Positions 17,326 through 26,437 of a DNA stretch of 64,000 bases are shown here, piece after piece (within the stretch, counting starts at the first letter, position 1; each line of letters opens with the position of its first letter). The translations under genes and the position numbers were made by a program. Source of the stretch: a bacterium (GTDB lineage: Bacteria > Babelota > Babeliae > Babelales > Vermiphilaceae); the NCBI GenBank assembly GCA_021833825.1, contig JAKBEL010000007.1, forward strand, positions 96,133-160,132, in the 5' to 3' direction. Under the pieces are notes generated by a model. The model saw nothing but the letters and a program-made list of their open reading frames with translations, searched no databases and was not told the DNA's origin.

Positions 17326-18477
17326 TCAGATTATAAATGCTTCATTTTTTTTAAATGTATTTTTCCGATACATTAAAGAGTATCGTGCCAAGTTGGTTGG
17401 TTGGAAATTCTGAAATTTCTTCTTATCGACACGGATAAGCATATCAGTTAATAAATTTGGATAATAATCTTGATCTAATCCTAAAACTTTTGCTGCTTTG
17501 CGAGGGCTAGTTCCGGTTATTTTGGGGGCACCAAAAAATTGGCGCACTTTTGGATTATAAAAATGTGTATCACTATGATATTTAGTGAATTTACCGTATC
17601 GCTCTTTGAATCTTGTTAAACGTTCTGATGATGGAGGATGGAACATCTCTTCTGCGTCACTATTTTGATCTGGCATCCTTATGCCAAGTTCTTTTCTAAG
17701 ATGATCTAGATGAGGGCTGTTTTTTTGTTCAAAAGCATTGATACACCTTGTAAGTATTGCAGGGCTGTTGATAATTGTTTCATCCGCTCTCCATTCATCT
17801 CTTTTTCTTTGTGGAATATATTCTTGAGATTTTTTAAAATCATCGATGTTTTTAGATTTCTTTTTTTTAAATTCTGTTATTAAGTGGTTTATATCTAAGT
17901 TTTTATAATGACCTATTTCATGATGAAATGGTGCTATGTTGGTAGGGTTTTTTACAAAAAGTTCAGGCACTTTGACAATAAAAGAGGGTTTAGTGTTTGG
18001 GGTATCGCTTGTTTCTGTATGTATGCTCCACCTTTTTCCATTTTCTAATTGCCAATTAAATTTGTCTTCTAAGCCTGGATGATATTTCATGACTTCGTGT
18101 GTGAGCAACATATGAATGAATGCAATCCTGTTTTCATTAAGTTGTTCTTGGAATGGAGGCATTATTCCTATTGTGGTAGCAGCCTCTAGGGCTTGTAAAA
18201 CTTCATCATAGTCAGGTTGATGATCAGCTGTTTCAGGTTCATTCCAAAAGCTTATATTAAAAGACTCTTCTTTGCTATCTTCAAGGGCCTTATCTAATAT
18301 TGTTCCTACATCTATTGTTGTTTTTTTACCTAAAAAGTTAAGACTCAACTTTTCAAGGAGGCTTATGGGTTTTGAATCCTTAAAGAATGATTTTGGCATC
18401 CAAGTCATTGCTTGGGTTGTCTGTTCAGCCAAGCCGAAAATAAGGGTAATTAATAGTAGTAAGTATCTGTTTTCCAT
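17326..18477 (-). CDS. Secreted M48-like zinc metalloprotease, longer paralog
   Basis: A 383-residue exported protein with an N-terminal signal segment, zinc motif HEIGH (186-190) and a downstream EWRADETI stretch providing the likely third ligand. The C-terminus has RLTRFKERYGKF and FQPTNLARYS, matched in the shorter paralog. About 90 extra residues precede the catalytic domain. GGAG lies before ATG 18477. Tandem duplication is the simplest origin of the pair. A role in nutrient acquisition or host-protein cleavage is speculation. Confidence 0.75.
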   Translation of the reverse strand: MENRYLLLLITLIFGLAEQTTQAMTWMPKSFFKDSKPISLLEKLSLNFLGKKTTIDVGTILDKALEDSKEESFNISFWNEPETADHQPDYDEVLQALEAATTIGIMPPFQEQLNENRIAFIHMLLTHEVMKYHPGLEDKFNWQLENGKRWSIHTETSDTPNTKPSFIVKVPELFVKNPTNIAPFHHEIGHYKNLDINHLITEFKKKKSKNIDDFKKSQEYIPQRKRDEWRADETIINSPAILTRCINAFEQKNSPHLDHLRKELGIRMPDQNSDAEEMFHPPSSERLTRFKERYGKFTKYHSDTHFYNPKVRQFFGAPKITGTSPRKAAKVLGLDQDYYPNLLTDMLIRVDKKKFQNFQPTNLARYSLMYRKNTFKKNEAFII

Positions 18478-18590
18478 AGTCTTTGTTCTCCATTTATAAC
18501 TCTATGTAAACAGTATAGCAAATAAATGCAATTAGTCCAGTGGATGGTTTTTCAGGTATGGCTCAGGTTTAAAACAAGTTTGACATGAAT

Positions 18591-19820
18591 TCATTGTTGC
18601 CAGAGGCAATTGATGGGCAGCGCCCAAAGATCTTTGCCAAAAGGGACAACTTGCGAACCGCAATAAAAAACGATACCTTTGAGTAGTTTGTTTTCAGGTT
18701 TTTCTTGCAAATACTTTAAACCTTTGAAGTCATCAGCGGTCACCCGTTCAGCCGATTTGACCTCAATACCAACGATTTGACCTTGTCGATTTTCTAAAAT
18801 AATATCAACTTCGGTTCCACTGGTGGTTCTAAAGTGATATATATCAGGATGTGTTTTGTTCCAGGTTACCTGTTTTTTCAGTTCATTAAGCACAAAGTTT
18901 TCAACTATTTTACCCATAGTGATCGGCTCGTTTGAAGAGCGCTCAACATTCATGCCCAATAGATATGAAAGCAGACCGGAATCGACCAGATAGACTTTTG
19001 GCGATTTAATATAACGAAGTGCAAAATTGGTATGCCATGATTGTTGTAAGGTGATAATAAAGATGGTCTCCAGCAGTGCAATATAGCGATGAGCAGTTTG
19101 TGCCACCATTTTGCACTCACGTGAAACTTCAGAAACATTCAATAGATTAGATGCACGGTATGCAAGAATTTTCAATAAGTTTGGCAGTTCTATGATCTTT
19201 TCAATCTGAGCCAGATCTTTGATATCACGTTGCAATAACAGGTTTATGTATGATCGCATCCATGCCTCTCTTGTCTCTTCATCTTTAGCTTGCACTGAAG
19301 GATAACCACCAATGACAATCTTTTGATAGAGCTCTTTTTTTGAGACAATCTCTTGAGGTTGCTTGAACGATTTACTGTTGAAAGCAGTATCAATGAACAT
19401 ATCAACTGTTCCTTCTATCTCTCCTTGAGAAAGCGGCATTAAATCAATAATCTCCATTCTGCCGGCCAAAGAATCGCCTAAATTGGGAATTAATAGTGGA
19501 TTGGCCGAACCGGTCAAAAGGTAACTGCCTGCAATACGCCTGCTATCAACATCTATTTTAATATTCAGGAATATTTCAGGAACTCTTTGAACCTCATCGA
19601 TAATAACCGGTTTTTGCAGATTATTAATGAAGCTTTCAGGATCATTCTTTGCAGCTAAATAGACCGTTTCATCATCAAAGGTGAGATATATATACCCTTT
19701 TTCTTTAATAAGCTCTTTAACAAGTGTTGATTTGCCAACCTGTCGCGCTCCATTTAAAAGAACGACGGGGCTCCGTTCAAGAGCTTTGATGAGATGTGGT
19801 TTAATATGCCGTTTAAACAT
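18591..19820 (-). CDS. AAA-type ATPase with C-terminal DUF4143 domain
   Basis: A 409-residue protein of the widespread AAA/DUF4143 class. It has Walker A GARQVGKST (24-32), Walker B PVIIDEVQRVPE and a sensor-like LTGSANPLL, then a winged-helix-like middle and the DUF4143 nuclease-like C-terminus (EVDIILENRQGQIVGIEVKSAER, a PD-(D/E)XK-like pattern). The family is common in archaea and host-associated bacteria, often in variable genomic places. Its biological role is unsettled; mobility or stress roles have been suggested. A second member lies at 32097-33275. Its promoter is buried in direct repeats (see the promoter entry), which hints at autoregulation. Confidence 0.88.
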   Translation of the reverse strand: MFKRHIKPHLIKALERSPVVLLNGARQVGKSTLVKELIKEKGYIYLTFDDETVYLAAKNDPESFINNLQKPVIIDEVQRVPEIFLNIKIDVDSRRIAGSYLLTGSANPLLIPNLGDSLAGRMEIIDLMPLSQGEIEGTVDMFIDTAFNSKSFKQPQEIVSKKELYQKIVIGGYPSVQAKDEETREAWMRSYINLLLQRDIKDLAQIEKIIELPNLLKILAYRASNLLNVSEVSRECKMVAQTAHRYIALLETIFIITLQQSWHTNFALRYIKSPKVYLVDSGLLSYLLGMNVERSSNEPITMGKIVENFVLNELKKQVTWNKTHPDIYHFRTTSGTEVDIILENRQGQIVGIEVKSAERVTADDFKGLKYLQEKPENKLLKGIVFYCGSQVVPFGKDLWALPINCLWQQ

Positions 19821-19838
19821 TTTTTCCTCAATTTTACA

Positions 19839-19915
19839 GATATCTGTTGTAAATTCTAACAGTTGCTGTGAGATTTTACAACAGTTGCTGTGAGATTTTC
19901 TAACAGATACCTGTA
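19839..19915. repeat. Tandem 22-bp-period repeats and flanking palindrome (operator candidate)
   Basis: Two identical 20-base units (19858-19877 and 19880-19899) begin with AACAGTTGCTGTGAG at a 22-base period. A third AACAG follows at 19902. The outer edges form ACAGATATCTGT (19837-19848) and its near inverse AACAGATACCTGT (19902-19914). The whole block lies between acpS and the ATPase gene and overlaps the ATPase promoter. Confidence 0.7.
19853..19881 (-). promoter_or_regulatory. Promoter of the DUF4143 ATPase gene, inside direct repeats
   Basis: On the minus strand TTGTAA (19881-19876), a 17-base spacer and TAGAAT (19858-19853) lie 33 bases before the ATG at 19820. The element coincides with two tandem 20-base repeats, so a repressor binding them would cover the promoter. 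Confidence 0.6.
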
Positions 19916-19936
19916 AATAATGCTAAAAATAGGATA

Positions 19937-20338
19937 TTAAGCTGTTTCCAAAATAACCATTGCCGTAGCAATTGTATCAGTGTGGGTAATGCTTAAGTGA
20001 ATTTTTGGCTCATTAATGCCTATTGGCAACAATCGTGCCCAATCGGCTTTGATTAAAGGTAGGCCACGTTCAGTACGTGTGACTTCAATATGTTTATTGA
20101 TGGTCAGCAGAGTTGCGGGATGATCTTTCATGTAGAGATGGAGCATGCCTTGATAAGCTTTAAAAAACGCTTCACGTGTTGCAAAACGGGCTGCAAAGTT
20201 AGCTGCCGGTTGTGGTTTTGATAGGGAGTAGTCGATCTCTGCTTGAGAGAACATTTTGAGCAGCATCTCTTCTGGATGTTCATGATACTGATAGAACCGT
20301 TCAATGTTAACCGAGTCGATGCCAATGCCCAAAATCAT
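19937..20338 (-). CDS. acpS: Holo-[acyl-carrier-protein] synthase AcpS
   Basis: A 133-residue enzyme that transfers 4'-phosphopantetheine from CoA to acyl carrier protein, activating fatty acid synthesis. It has the AcpS signatures ILGIGIDSVNIER (2-14, with the metal Asp) and FAARFATREAFFKA (near 48-61, with the catalytic Glu/Lys), and the C-terminal ISHTDTIATAMV strand. Length is normal. Its ATG overlaps the comM stop by four bases, so the two genes are translationally coupled. Confidence 0.93.
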   Translation of the reverse strand: MILGIGIDSVNIERFYQYHEHPEEMLLKMFSQAEIDYSLSKPQPAANFAARFATREAFFKAYQGMLHLYMKDHPATLLTINKHIEVTRTERGLPLIKADWARLLPIGINEPKIHLSITHTDTIATAMVILETA

Positions 20339-21873
20339 TGCCTGCTCCTTTCTAAAGCTTGATCAAGTGATCGATACATAATCGCTTCACGCATATCCGA
20401 TGTATCAATCATATCATTACCTTTAAGATCGGCAATGGTGCGCGCAACTTTAATGATTTTGTGATAACCGCGCATACTTAAGTTCATTTTCTGAAACGCA
20501 AGTTTAATGAGCTTTTCAGCGTCATCAGTCAGTTTACAAAATTGATCAACCTCATCTGAACTCATCATACTGTTATATTTTGCGGGTGATCCGAACCGTT
20601 TTTCTTGTGTTGCTCGTGCCCGCTCTACCGCTTTATAGAGCTCTTGAGAGCTTGTGCCATCGGTAGGTTCTTTGATGGTATCATATTCTATTGATTGTAC
20701 ATGCACTTGAAGATCAATACGATCAAGCAGAGGGCCTGAAAGTTTATTGAGATAACGAGTGATCTGCTGTGGATTACAATTGCATGTCCGTTTTTTATCT
20801 CCCCAATAGCCGCATGGGCATGGGTTGAGTGCTGCAATCAATAAAAACGATGCAGGATATTCAAGTGATTGTTGTGCTCGCGCTAATGATATTGTTTTAT
20901 GTTCAAGTGGTTGACGCAATACTTCAAGTGTGTCTCTGCGAAATTCGGTCAATTCATCCAAAAAGAGAACGCCATGATGAGCTAAGCTGATCTCTCCCGG
21001 TTGAGGGAACGATCCGCCACCGACCAGGCCTGCTTGTGAAATGGTATGATGTGGGTTGCGAAATGGGCGTTCAACAATAATCGGTTTTTCATTCAGTTTG
21101 CCACTGATTGAATAGACTTTACTTGTCTCAAGAATCTCATCAAAACGCATTGGCGGCATGATGGTTTGTAAACGTTTTGCAAGCATTGTTTTACCACTGC
21201 CAGGTGAACCGATAAAGAGAATGTTATGATTTCCTGCAGCGGCGATCTGCAGAGCACGTTTAGTCTGCTGTTGACCTTTGACCTGATTAAAATCGATAGA
21301 ATGTTTCTGTTCTGTGATATAACTATTGATGTCGGTTTTGGTTGGAGCGATCGGTTTTTCATTGCGCAGATATGCAACAATATCGGTCAGGTGTTCAACG
21401 CCGATCACTTCAATATCACTAATAAGAGCAGCTTCTTGGGCATTTGCCTGAGGAACAATAATGCGCTTTTTACCCATTTTGAAAGCATCATAAGTGATAG
21501 GCAGAGCGCCTTTAATCGGTCTGATACTTCCATCAAGAGAGAGTTCTCCTAAAATCAATGTCTCTTCAATGAAATCTTTTTTAATGCGCAGTTCATCAGA
21601 TGCTTGTAAGATGCCGATTGCAATCGGTAGATCAAAAAGAGTTCCCACTTTCTTTAGATCTGCTGGAGCTAAGTTAACAATAATCTTTTTAGGCGGAATG
21701 CGAATGCCACTATTTTTAAGTGCGGTCATTATCCGATAACTGCTCTCTTTAATTGCAGTGTCAGGGAGTCCAACAATTGAGAACTTAATAAGGCCAAATG
21801 AGAGGTCAACTTCCACTTCGACCAGGTGAGCGTTAACGCCGACGGTTGTAGCTGAGAGTATCTTTGCGTGCAT
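20335..21873 (-). CDS. comM: ComM/YifB family Mg-chelatase-like AAA+ protein
   Basis: A 512-residue protein, close to the usual 500-510. It has the N-terminal Lon-protease-like ChlI fold (VNLAPADLKKVGTLFDLPIAIG), Walker A GSPGSGKT (222-229) and a Walker B LFLDELTEF. The Cys-rich NPCPCGYWGD with CNCNP and the SGPLLDRIDL motif are typical of this family. ComM is a hexameric branch-migration helicase that helps integrate transformed DNA in competent bacteria; in others its role is not known. It is the first gene of the comM-acpS pair. Confidence 0.92.
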   Translation of the reverse strand: MHAKILSATTVGVNAHLVEVEVDLSFGLIKFSIVGLPDTAIKESSYRIMTALKNSGIRIPPKKIIVNLAPADLKKVGTLFDLPIAIGILQASDELRIKKDFIEETLILGELSLDGSIRPIKGALPITYDAFKMGKKRIIVPQANAQEAALISDIEVIGVEHLTDIVAYLRNEKPIAPTKTDINSYITEQKHSIDFNQVKGQQQTKRALQIAAAGNHNILFIGSPGSGKTMLAKRLQTIMPPMRFDEILETSKVYSISGKLNEKPIIVERPFRNPHHTISQAGLVGGGSFPQPGEISLAHHGVLFLDELTEFRRDTLEVLRQPLEHKTISLARAQQSLEYPASFLLIAALNPCPCGYWGDKKRTCNCNPQQITRYLNKLSGPLLDRIDLQVHVQSIEYDTIKEPTDGTSSQELYKAVERARATQEKRFGSPAKYNSMMSSDEVDQFCKLTDDAEKLIKLAFQKMNLSMRGYHKIIKVARTIADLKGNDMIDTSDMREAIMYRSLDQALERSRQ

Positions 21874-22080
21874 GTTTTCCCCTAATAATGAAATGATGGG
21901 TGATGGCGAATAATGCTTACTATAGCATGAATGGGATGAAAATCAATATTATGTAATAACCGCATTCATTGATTTTGCGCTCTAATTGAAATTTTTATTG
22001 CAAAAGCAAAAAAGCTTTTTATAATAGATTTTGTTATATTATTATTATGATTGAAAACTTGTAATGTGCGTTGAGGCAAT

Positions 22081-22872
22081 GTGTTAAACAGAAAAAATAT
22101 GATGATGCGATTATTATTTGGAATTCTATGTTGTGTGGTAGTTGCCAATGTGCATATTCTCTGTGCAGGTCAGGTAAGTGATGATCAATTTACATATCGA
22201 AAGACCACTTGGGCGCTTGCTGGAGCAGGTGCTGCGGCAGGAGTGTATTGCTATGGTAAAGGTGGTGATCTATCAAGTTATGCAAAGCCTTTAGGCGTTG
22301 GGGCGGCAACTTTTTTATTTTCAACCCATGCTACCAATTGGTTTCATACAGATATTCGCAATACAAAAAGAAGAGCGCTTGGAGATCATACAATCGCTAA
22401 TGATGATGCAGAATTTAAGGAATCGTTTTGGGGAGCCTGTGCTCCCTATAATGTTCGATTAATTGCAATGAATCTTCTAATAGGGGCCTTTGCTGGAGCT
22501 ACATCTTGGTTCAAGCCAGAGATTTCAGATCGTTATCTTTTGGGAAGCATCTTTGTGCCACCTCTGTTGTTAGGTGGAGCATATCATGTGAAGTCGACCT
22601 ATGATATTCTAGCGAGGGTAGAACCTCGAGCTGAAAATTTTTCTGGTTCTTCTAAGGGTGTTGGTAGTGGTTGCAATTGTCATTGCAATGGGATGACTCC
22701 GCAACAAGCTCAGGAATTAATAAACGGCATTAGTGAATTTAAAAGTACTGTTAACGAATTAAGACGCCAACCGCCTCATCAAGTTCCCGTTGCGCAGAAT
22801 CCTGTTTCTGGTAGTTCGTCTAGTGGCTCTTTTAGCCAAAATCCATTTAATGAAAATGTTGCAAAAGTGTAG
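22081..22872 (+). CDS. Exported or membrane-anchored protein of unknown function
   Basis: A 263-residue protein with a signal-like N-terminus (MMMRLLFGILCCVVVANVHILCAG), two or three further hydrophobic segments (about 42-55, 122-140, 155-172) and a Ser/Gly/Gln-rich tail. A small Cys cluster CNCHCNGM lies near residue 202, just before a short coiled region. GTG 22081 is used because TTGAGG stands five bases upstream; an ATG lies six codons later. No homologous family was recognised. It converges with the peroxiredoxin gene 14 bases away. Confidence 0.65.
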   Translation: MLNRKNMMMRLLFGILCCVVVANVHILCAGQVSDDQFTYRKTTWALAGAGAAAGVYCYGKGGDLSSYAKPLGVGAATFLFSTHATNWFHTDIRNTKRRALGDHTIANDDAEFKESFWGACAPYNVRLIAMNLLIGAFAGATSWFKPEISDRYLLGSIFVPPLLLGGAYHVKSTYDILARVEPRAENFSGSSKGVGSGCNCHCNGMTPQQAQELINGISEFKSTVNELRRQPPHQVPVAQNPVSGSSSSGSFSQNPFNENVAKV

Positions 22873-22886
22873 GTAGTGTTTTTACT

Positions 22887-23414
22887 CTATACCAATCCAA
22901 ACTCTTTCAGAACTTGATCTGCATAGGTTGAAACATCAATATTTTCTAACATCTTGATAATGTTGCCCTGCGTGTCTATTAGAAAAGTTACACGCTTGGG
23001 AAAGAATCTATTCAATAGTGGTATACGGTGTTTTGCTCCATAAGCTTTTGCTACATCCCCAGTTGAATCGGTTAAAAGAATAAATGGTAGATGATATTTC
23101 TTTTTAAACGCTGCATGTGATTGTGGAGAATTAAAATTGATGCCCAGCACAACGATATCATTTTTAGCATAAAGGGTTTCTCTATCTCTGAAGCTGCATG
23201 CTTGAGTTGTGCAGCCGGGAGTATTATCTTGTGGGTAGAAATAAAGCACCACATTTTTGCCTTTAAATTCTGAAAGAGAGCGCAATTTGCCAGTCTCATC
23301 TTGCAGAACAAACTCTGGAGCTTTATCCCCTTTGCTCAGCCTCTTTGGTTTTGCACAGCACCATAAGGTCAAAAAAAGAGCAGAGACAATAGAAAAAAAG
23401 GAGAGTAATTTCAT
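22887..23414 (-). CDS. Exported PrxQ/BCP-type peroxiredoxin
   Basis: A 175-residue thiol peroxidase. DNTPGCTTQACSFRD carries the peroxidatic Cys (C68) and, five residues later, the resolving Cys (C73) typical of atypical 2-Cys PrxQ enzymes, which reduce H2O2 and organic peroxides using thioredoxin. Unlike cytosolic BCP it has an N-terminal hydrophobic segment ending in two Cys (about 5-20), so it is probably exported or membrane-anchored; the site is not a canonical lipobox. ATG 23414 is preferred because TAGGA lies six bases upstream; the open frame extends 70 codons further without support. Confidence 0.88.
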   Translation of the reverse strand: MKLLSFFSIVSALFLTLWCCAKPKRLSKGDKAPEFVLQDETGKLRSLSEFKGKNVVLYFYPQDNTPGCTTQACSFRDRETLYAKNDIVVLGINFNSPQSHAAFKKKYHLPFILLTDSTGDVAKAYGAKHRIPLLNRFFPKRVTFLIDTQGNIIKMLENIDVSTYADQVLKEFGLV

Positions 23415-23616
23415 AATATTCCTAAAGTTATATGTTGTTAGATCTTTATCATTAGTATATAGCATGATTCTATTATATGAGCATATCTTATGCGAAGATA
23501 ATGAAAAAAGTTTGTAGCAGTGAAGAGAAAAACAAAAAATATATTTTTCCCCCAAATATAGTAGAATAACTCTGCATACAATCAGATTGTTAAATAAAAA
23601 AACAAAGGAATTGAGT

Positions 23617-26424
23617 ATGAACATCAGGTATAATCATGTTTTATCTCTTTTTTTGCTATCTCTTTCATTATGTTTGCAAGCAGCAATTGTCATTGAGGGT
23701 GATACCAGTGGTGCAACGAGTTTTACCTTTGCTATTGGGCCATATACTCGTGGAGGGTCTGGTGGAACATTTTATGTTGGTGCATTGAATGCTGGTGATT
23801 CAAACAACTTTTCAATCGCACGCAATATTGAAGGTCAATTGAAGTTTGAGCCTTTTGCTCCTGCTACAGCAACTATTAATGGGGTTGTAGATCAGCCAAA
23901 CCCTCTTTTTAATGGAGCTATAACACAACTTTCGACATTCAGAACTCTCCTTGGAGCAAATAGATTGATGTTGTTGCCTATGGCTGTTACAGCAGCGCTA
24001 CCAGCATCGCTCTTTTTAGTGCGTGATGTACCAACAACAACTGCTTTTATGTTGGCTGTACCTAGTGTAAAGGATGTTCAAAATCAGACCACAACCGGTA
24101 TAATTGGGCTGCAATCATTTTTGCAAGAGGCTATCTTTGCTGCAGTCTTGCCGTCTGCCAGTTCTACATTTGGTGATCCAGATAGTGGCATTGCGGTTGT
24201 TAAAGTTGAAAATATAACAGTGGATGAAAAAGCGCAGGCTGTGCTTGTGCAGATCAATGCAGACCCAAATACTCTCTTGCCAGAGACTGATCCTGCAGCA
24301 TCACCACTTGATAGAACATCAATGAGTCTGAAGATTAATAATGATCTTTTTAATATTGATAATGCCCTTGATATGCACTATAGTGAGCGGCTACAACGCC
24401 TGTATGTTGCGCTGAGCGTGCAGGGTGGCCCAAACCCATCAGATGGTGCACGTGCTATTGCTGTGGGGCAACTTAATAATAATAAATTAACATTTTTTCA
24501 GATAGCGCCGGATGCAGTATTTACCGATTCAGATGAGATCGTAGGTGGTGTTGGGGCAAGTGCGCAGGTCTCTATCCATAAAGTACGTACTATGTACACA
24601 TCAACAAAATTGGATTATCTGATTGTTGTCGGTGGTAATGGAGCTCCGGCAACAACTCAACGTTCTGTCTATGCATTGCCATTGGTAAATAGATTGGCAA
24701 CAGAGAGTGCAGATAGTGCTATTCAAGGAACATTGGCAAATGTGGATGATGCGCCGATTGACATCTACACGCCAGCGCCACAGAACACATGCAATCAATC
24801 ATCGCCACAATTGCGCGCTCGTGCATTTGTAACTGCAGCAACAGAGCCGGGGCAGATCTATGTAAATAGTAGTCCAGAGGCATCTGTTGGTGGTGGTCAG
24901 TTGCCTTATGGTGATATTACCGATATTAATGTCTATAGTGACGCTGTCTTTGTTTCAGTTGCAGATACGATCAATAATGAGTTGCCAGGTATTTTCTATT
25001 CACAAGCACTCTTTGATGATAATGGTGTTATCATTTCATGGACTCCATGGCAGCGCGTTGCAGGGACAACAGATCCAGTCTATGCACTCTCATATCAATC
25101 TATAGCTGGAAACTTTTTTTGGTTAACAGGGCAGACAGCATCAACGATCAATACTGCAAAGCAGACAACATGGGCATTAGGATCTTCAACAGGTCTTGCT
25201 GACTTGGTGACACTTGTTTCAACGCTGTTTGATCAATGTTCAGGTGGCGTGCAAGGTTTTTTTGATCTGCCATCAAACACTCCTGGACTATTTGATATAT
25301 CAATGTTTATAGCAACTGGATTGAATCAAGTTCTCTTGGTCGAAAGTGGAGAAGTTATTGGTGGAGTGCTTGAGCCTAACGGAGGTGATTTTAGCACCGA
25401 CCTGCAAGAATTTACCGATGGTCAGATAACTACTAATTTTCCAATACCGAATGTAAAGACTGTTTCAATTAGTGGTGGAGTTCTTTCTGATATCGGTCCG
25501 ATTATTGCAGCAACAGTAGGTGTTAATAGTGACACTGATCAAGGATATCTGTTTGTCGGTGGTGCTTATGGGCTTGCAGTGCTTGCGCAACCTAATGGAT
25601 CCGGTTGGTCAACACTTACAGGACTTGGTAAACAGTTTGATGGTCTGGTAAGTGGTATGCAATTTATTGCACTAGGAGATTATAGTTTTGTGCGCAAATT
25701 GATTTTTGATAATGGCTTTTTATATGTGCTGACCGATACGCAACTTGATCGCATCGATATTGCTGCTAGTGATTTTGCAACCAATACATTATCGGTAGTT
25801 ACAGTGGCTACACTCTCTGATGTTGCACAAACAACCGTAGGCACTCTGCTTGATGTTCTTATTTCAGGTAAATTCGCATTGATTGGAACAAGTACAGGCT
25901 TGTGGCGTGTTGGCAATGGTGCAGATATTAGAACTGCAACCGATAGTGCTGATGCTGCATGGACGAAGGTGGTAATTCCAGAAGGTGTTCCTGTAGTGCA
26001 ATATATGCAGGCTATATCAGATAGCTCTATGGCGAGCAGTTGGGCGCAAGGTGTTGGAAATATATATGTTAACGATGCATATCGAGGATTTGATTGGGCG
26101 CAGGTTAATCGATATACTGTTGCTGATGTTGAAACTGATCCTATTGGCAATAATACTCTGTTGCCATTGCCCGATATTATTGTGCAGAATATATTGACCT
26201 CATTTAGAACATTTAGTGGTTTTCGTAATATCATTATGTATGATGGTGCAGATCTCTTTTCAACGCGTGATCGCTTTCAGATAACACCACCAACTGTTTA
26301 TGATTGGACTTTTGCATTACCACTCAATATTGCAAAGGGTTCAATAGTGAGCTCAATGGTTCGCAGTTCAGCATCAGGAGCTTGGATAGTGAGTGGCGAT
26401 TTTGGTTTACGAGTAAATGAATAG
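23617..26424 (+). CDS. Large secreted beta-rich (propeller-like) protein
   Basis: A 935-residue exported protein with a signal peptide (MNIRYNHVLSLFLLSLSLCLQA). The rest is rich in short beta strands, with recurring blade-like endings such as GYLFVGGAYGLAVL, FALIGTSTGLWRVG and AWIVSGDFGLRV. This suggests one or more beta-propellers, but no enzyme motif is seen. AAGGAA lies before ATG 23617. The barrel gene downstream starts 13 bases after its stop, so they form a pair, parallel to the esterase/barrel pair at 11.5-15.9 kb. Function is unknown; a surface or secreted structural role is the cautious reading. Confidence 0.75.
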   Translation: MNIRYNHVLSLFLLSLSLCLQAAIVIEGDTSGATSFTFAIGPYTRGGSGGTFYVGALNAGDSNNFSIARNIEGQLKFEPFAPATATINGVVDQPNPLFNGAITQLSTFRTLLGANRLMLLPMAVTAALPASLFLVRDVPTTTAFMLAVPSVKDVQNQTTTGIIGLQSFLQEAIFAAVLPSASSTFGDPDSGIAVVKVENITVDEKAQAVLVQINADPNTLLPETDPAASPLDRTSMSLKINNDLFNIDNALDMHYSERLQRLYVALSVQGGPNPSDGARAIAVGQLNNNKLTFFQIAPDAVFTDSDEIVGGVGASAQVSIHKVRTMYTSTKLDYLIVVGGNGAPATTQRSVYALPLVNRLATESADSAIQGTLANVDDAPIDIYTPAPQNTCNQSSPQLRARAFVTAATEPGQIYVNSSPEASVGGGQLPYGDITDINVYSDAVFVSVADTINNELPGIFYSQALFDDNGVIISWTPWQRVAGTTDPVYALSYQSIAGNFFWLTGQTASTINTAKQTTWALGSSTGLADLVTLVSTLFDQCSGGVQGFFDLPSNTPGLFDISMFIATGLNQVLLVESGEVIGGVLEPNGGDFSTDLQEFTDGQITTNFPIPNVKTVSISGGVLSDIGPIIAATVGVNSDTDQGYLFVGGAYGLAVLAQPNGSGWSTLTGLGKQFDGLVSGMQFIALGDYSFVRKLIFDNGFLYVLTDTQLDRIDIAASDFATNTLSVVTVATLSDVAQTTVGTLLDVLISGKFALIGTSTGLWRVGNGADIRTATDSADAAWTKVVIPEGVPVVQYMQAISDSSMASSWAQGVGNIYVNDAYRGFDWAQVNRYTVADVETDPIGNNTLLPLPDIIVQNILTSFRTFSGFRNIIMYDGADLFSTRDRFQITPPTVYDWTFALPLNIAKGSIVSSMVRSSASGAWIVSGDFGLRVNE

Positions 26425-26437
26425 CATAAGGAACATA

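Noticed and set aside
19858..19906. Possible CRISPR array in the 22-bp-period repeats
   Set aside because: Only two full units with a 2-base gap and no spacers; it is a promoter-embedded operator-like repeat. No CRISPR array or cas gene was seen in the window.
25680..26234. 184-codon minus-strand open frame
   Set aside because: Lies entirely inside the 935-residue secreted-protein gene in antisense; no start signal, and the sense gene has the coding pattern.
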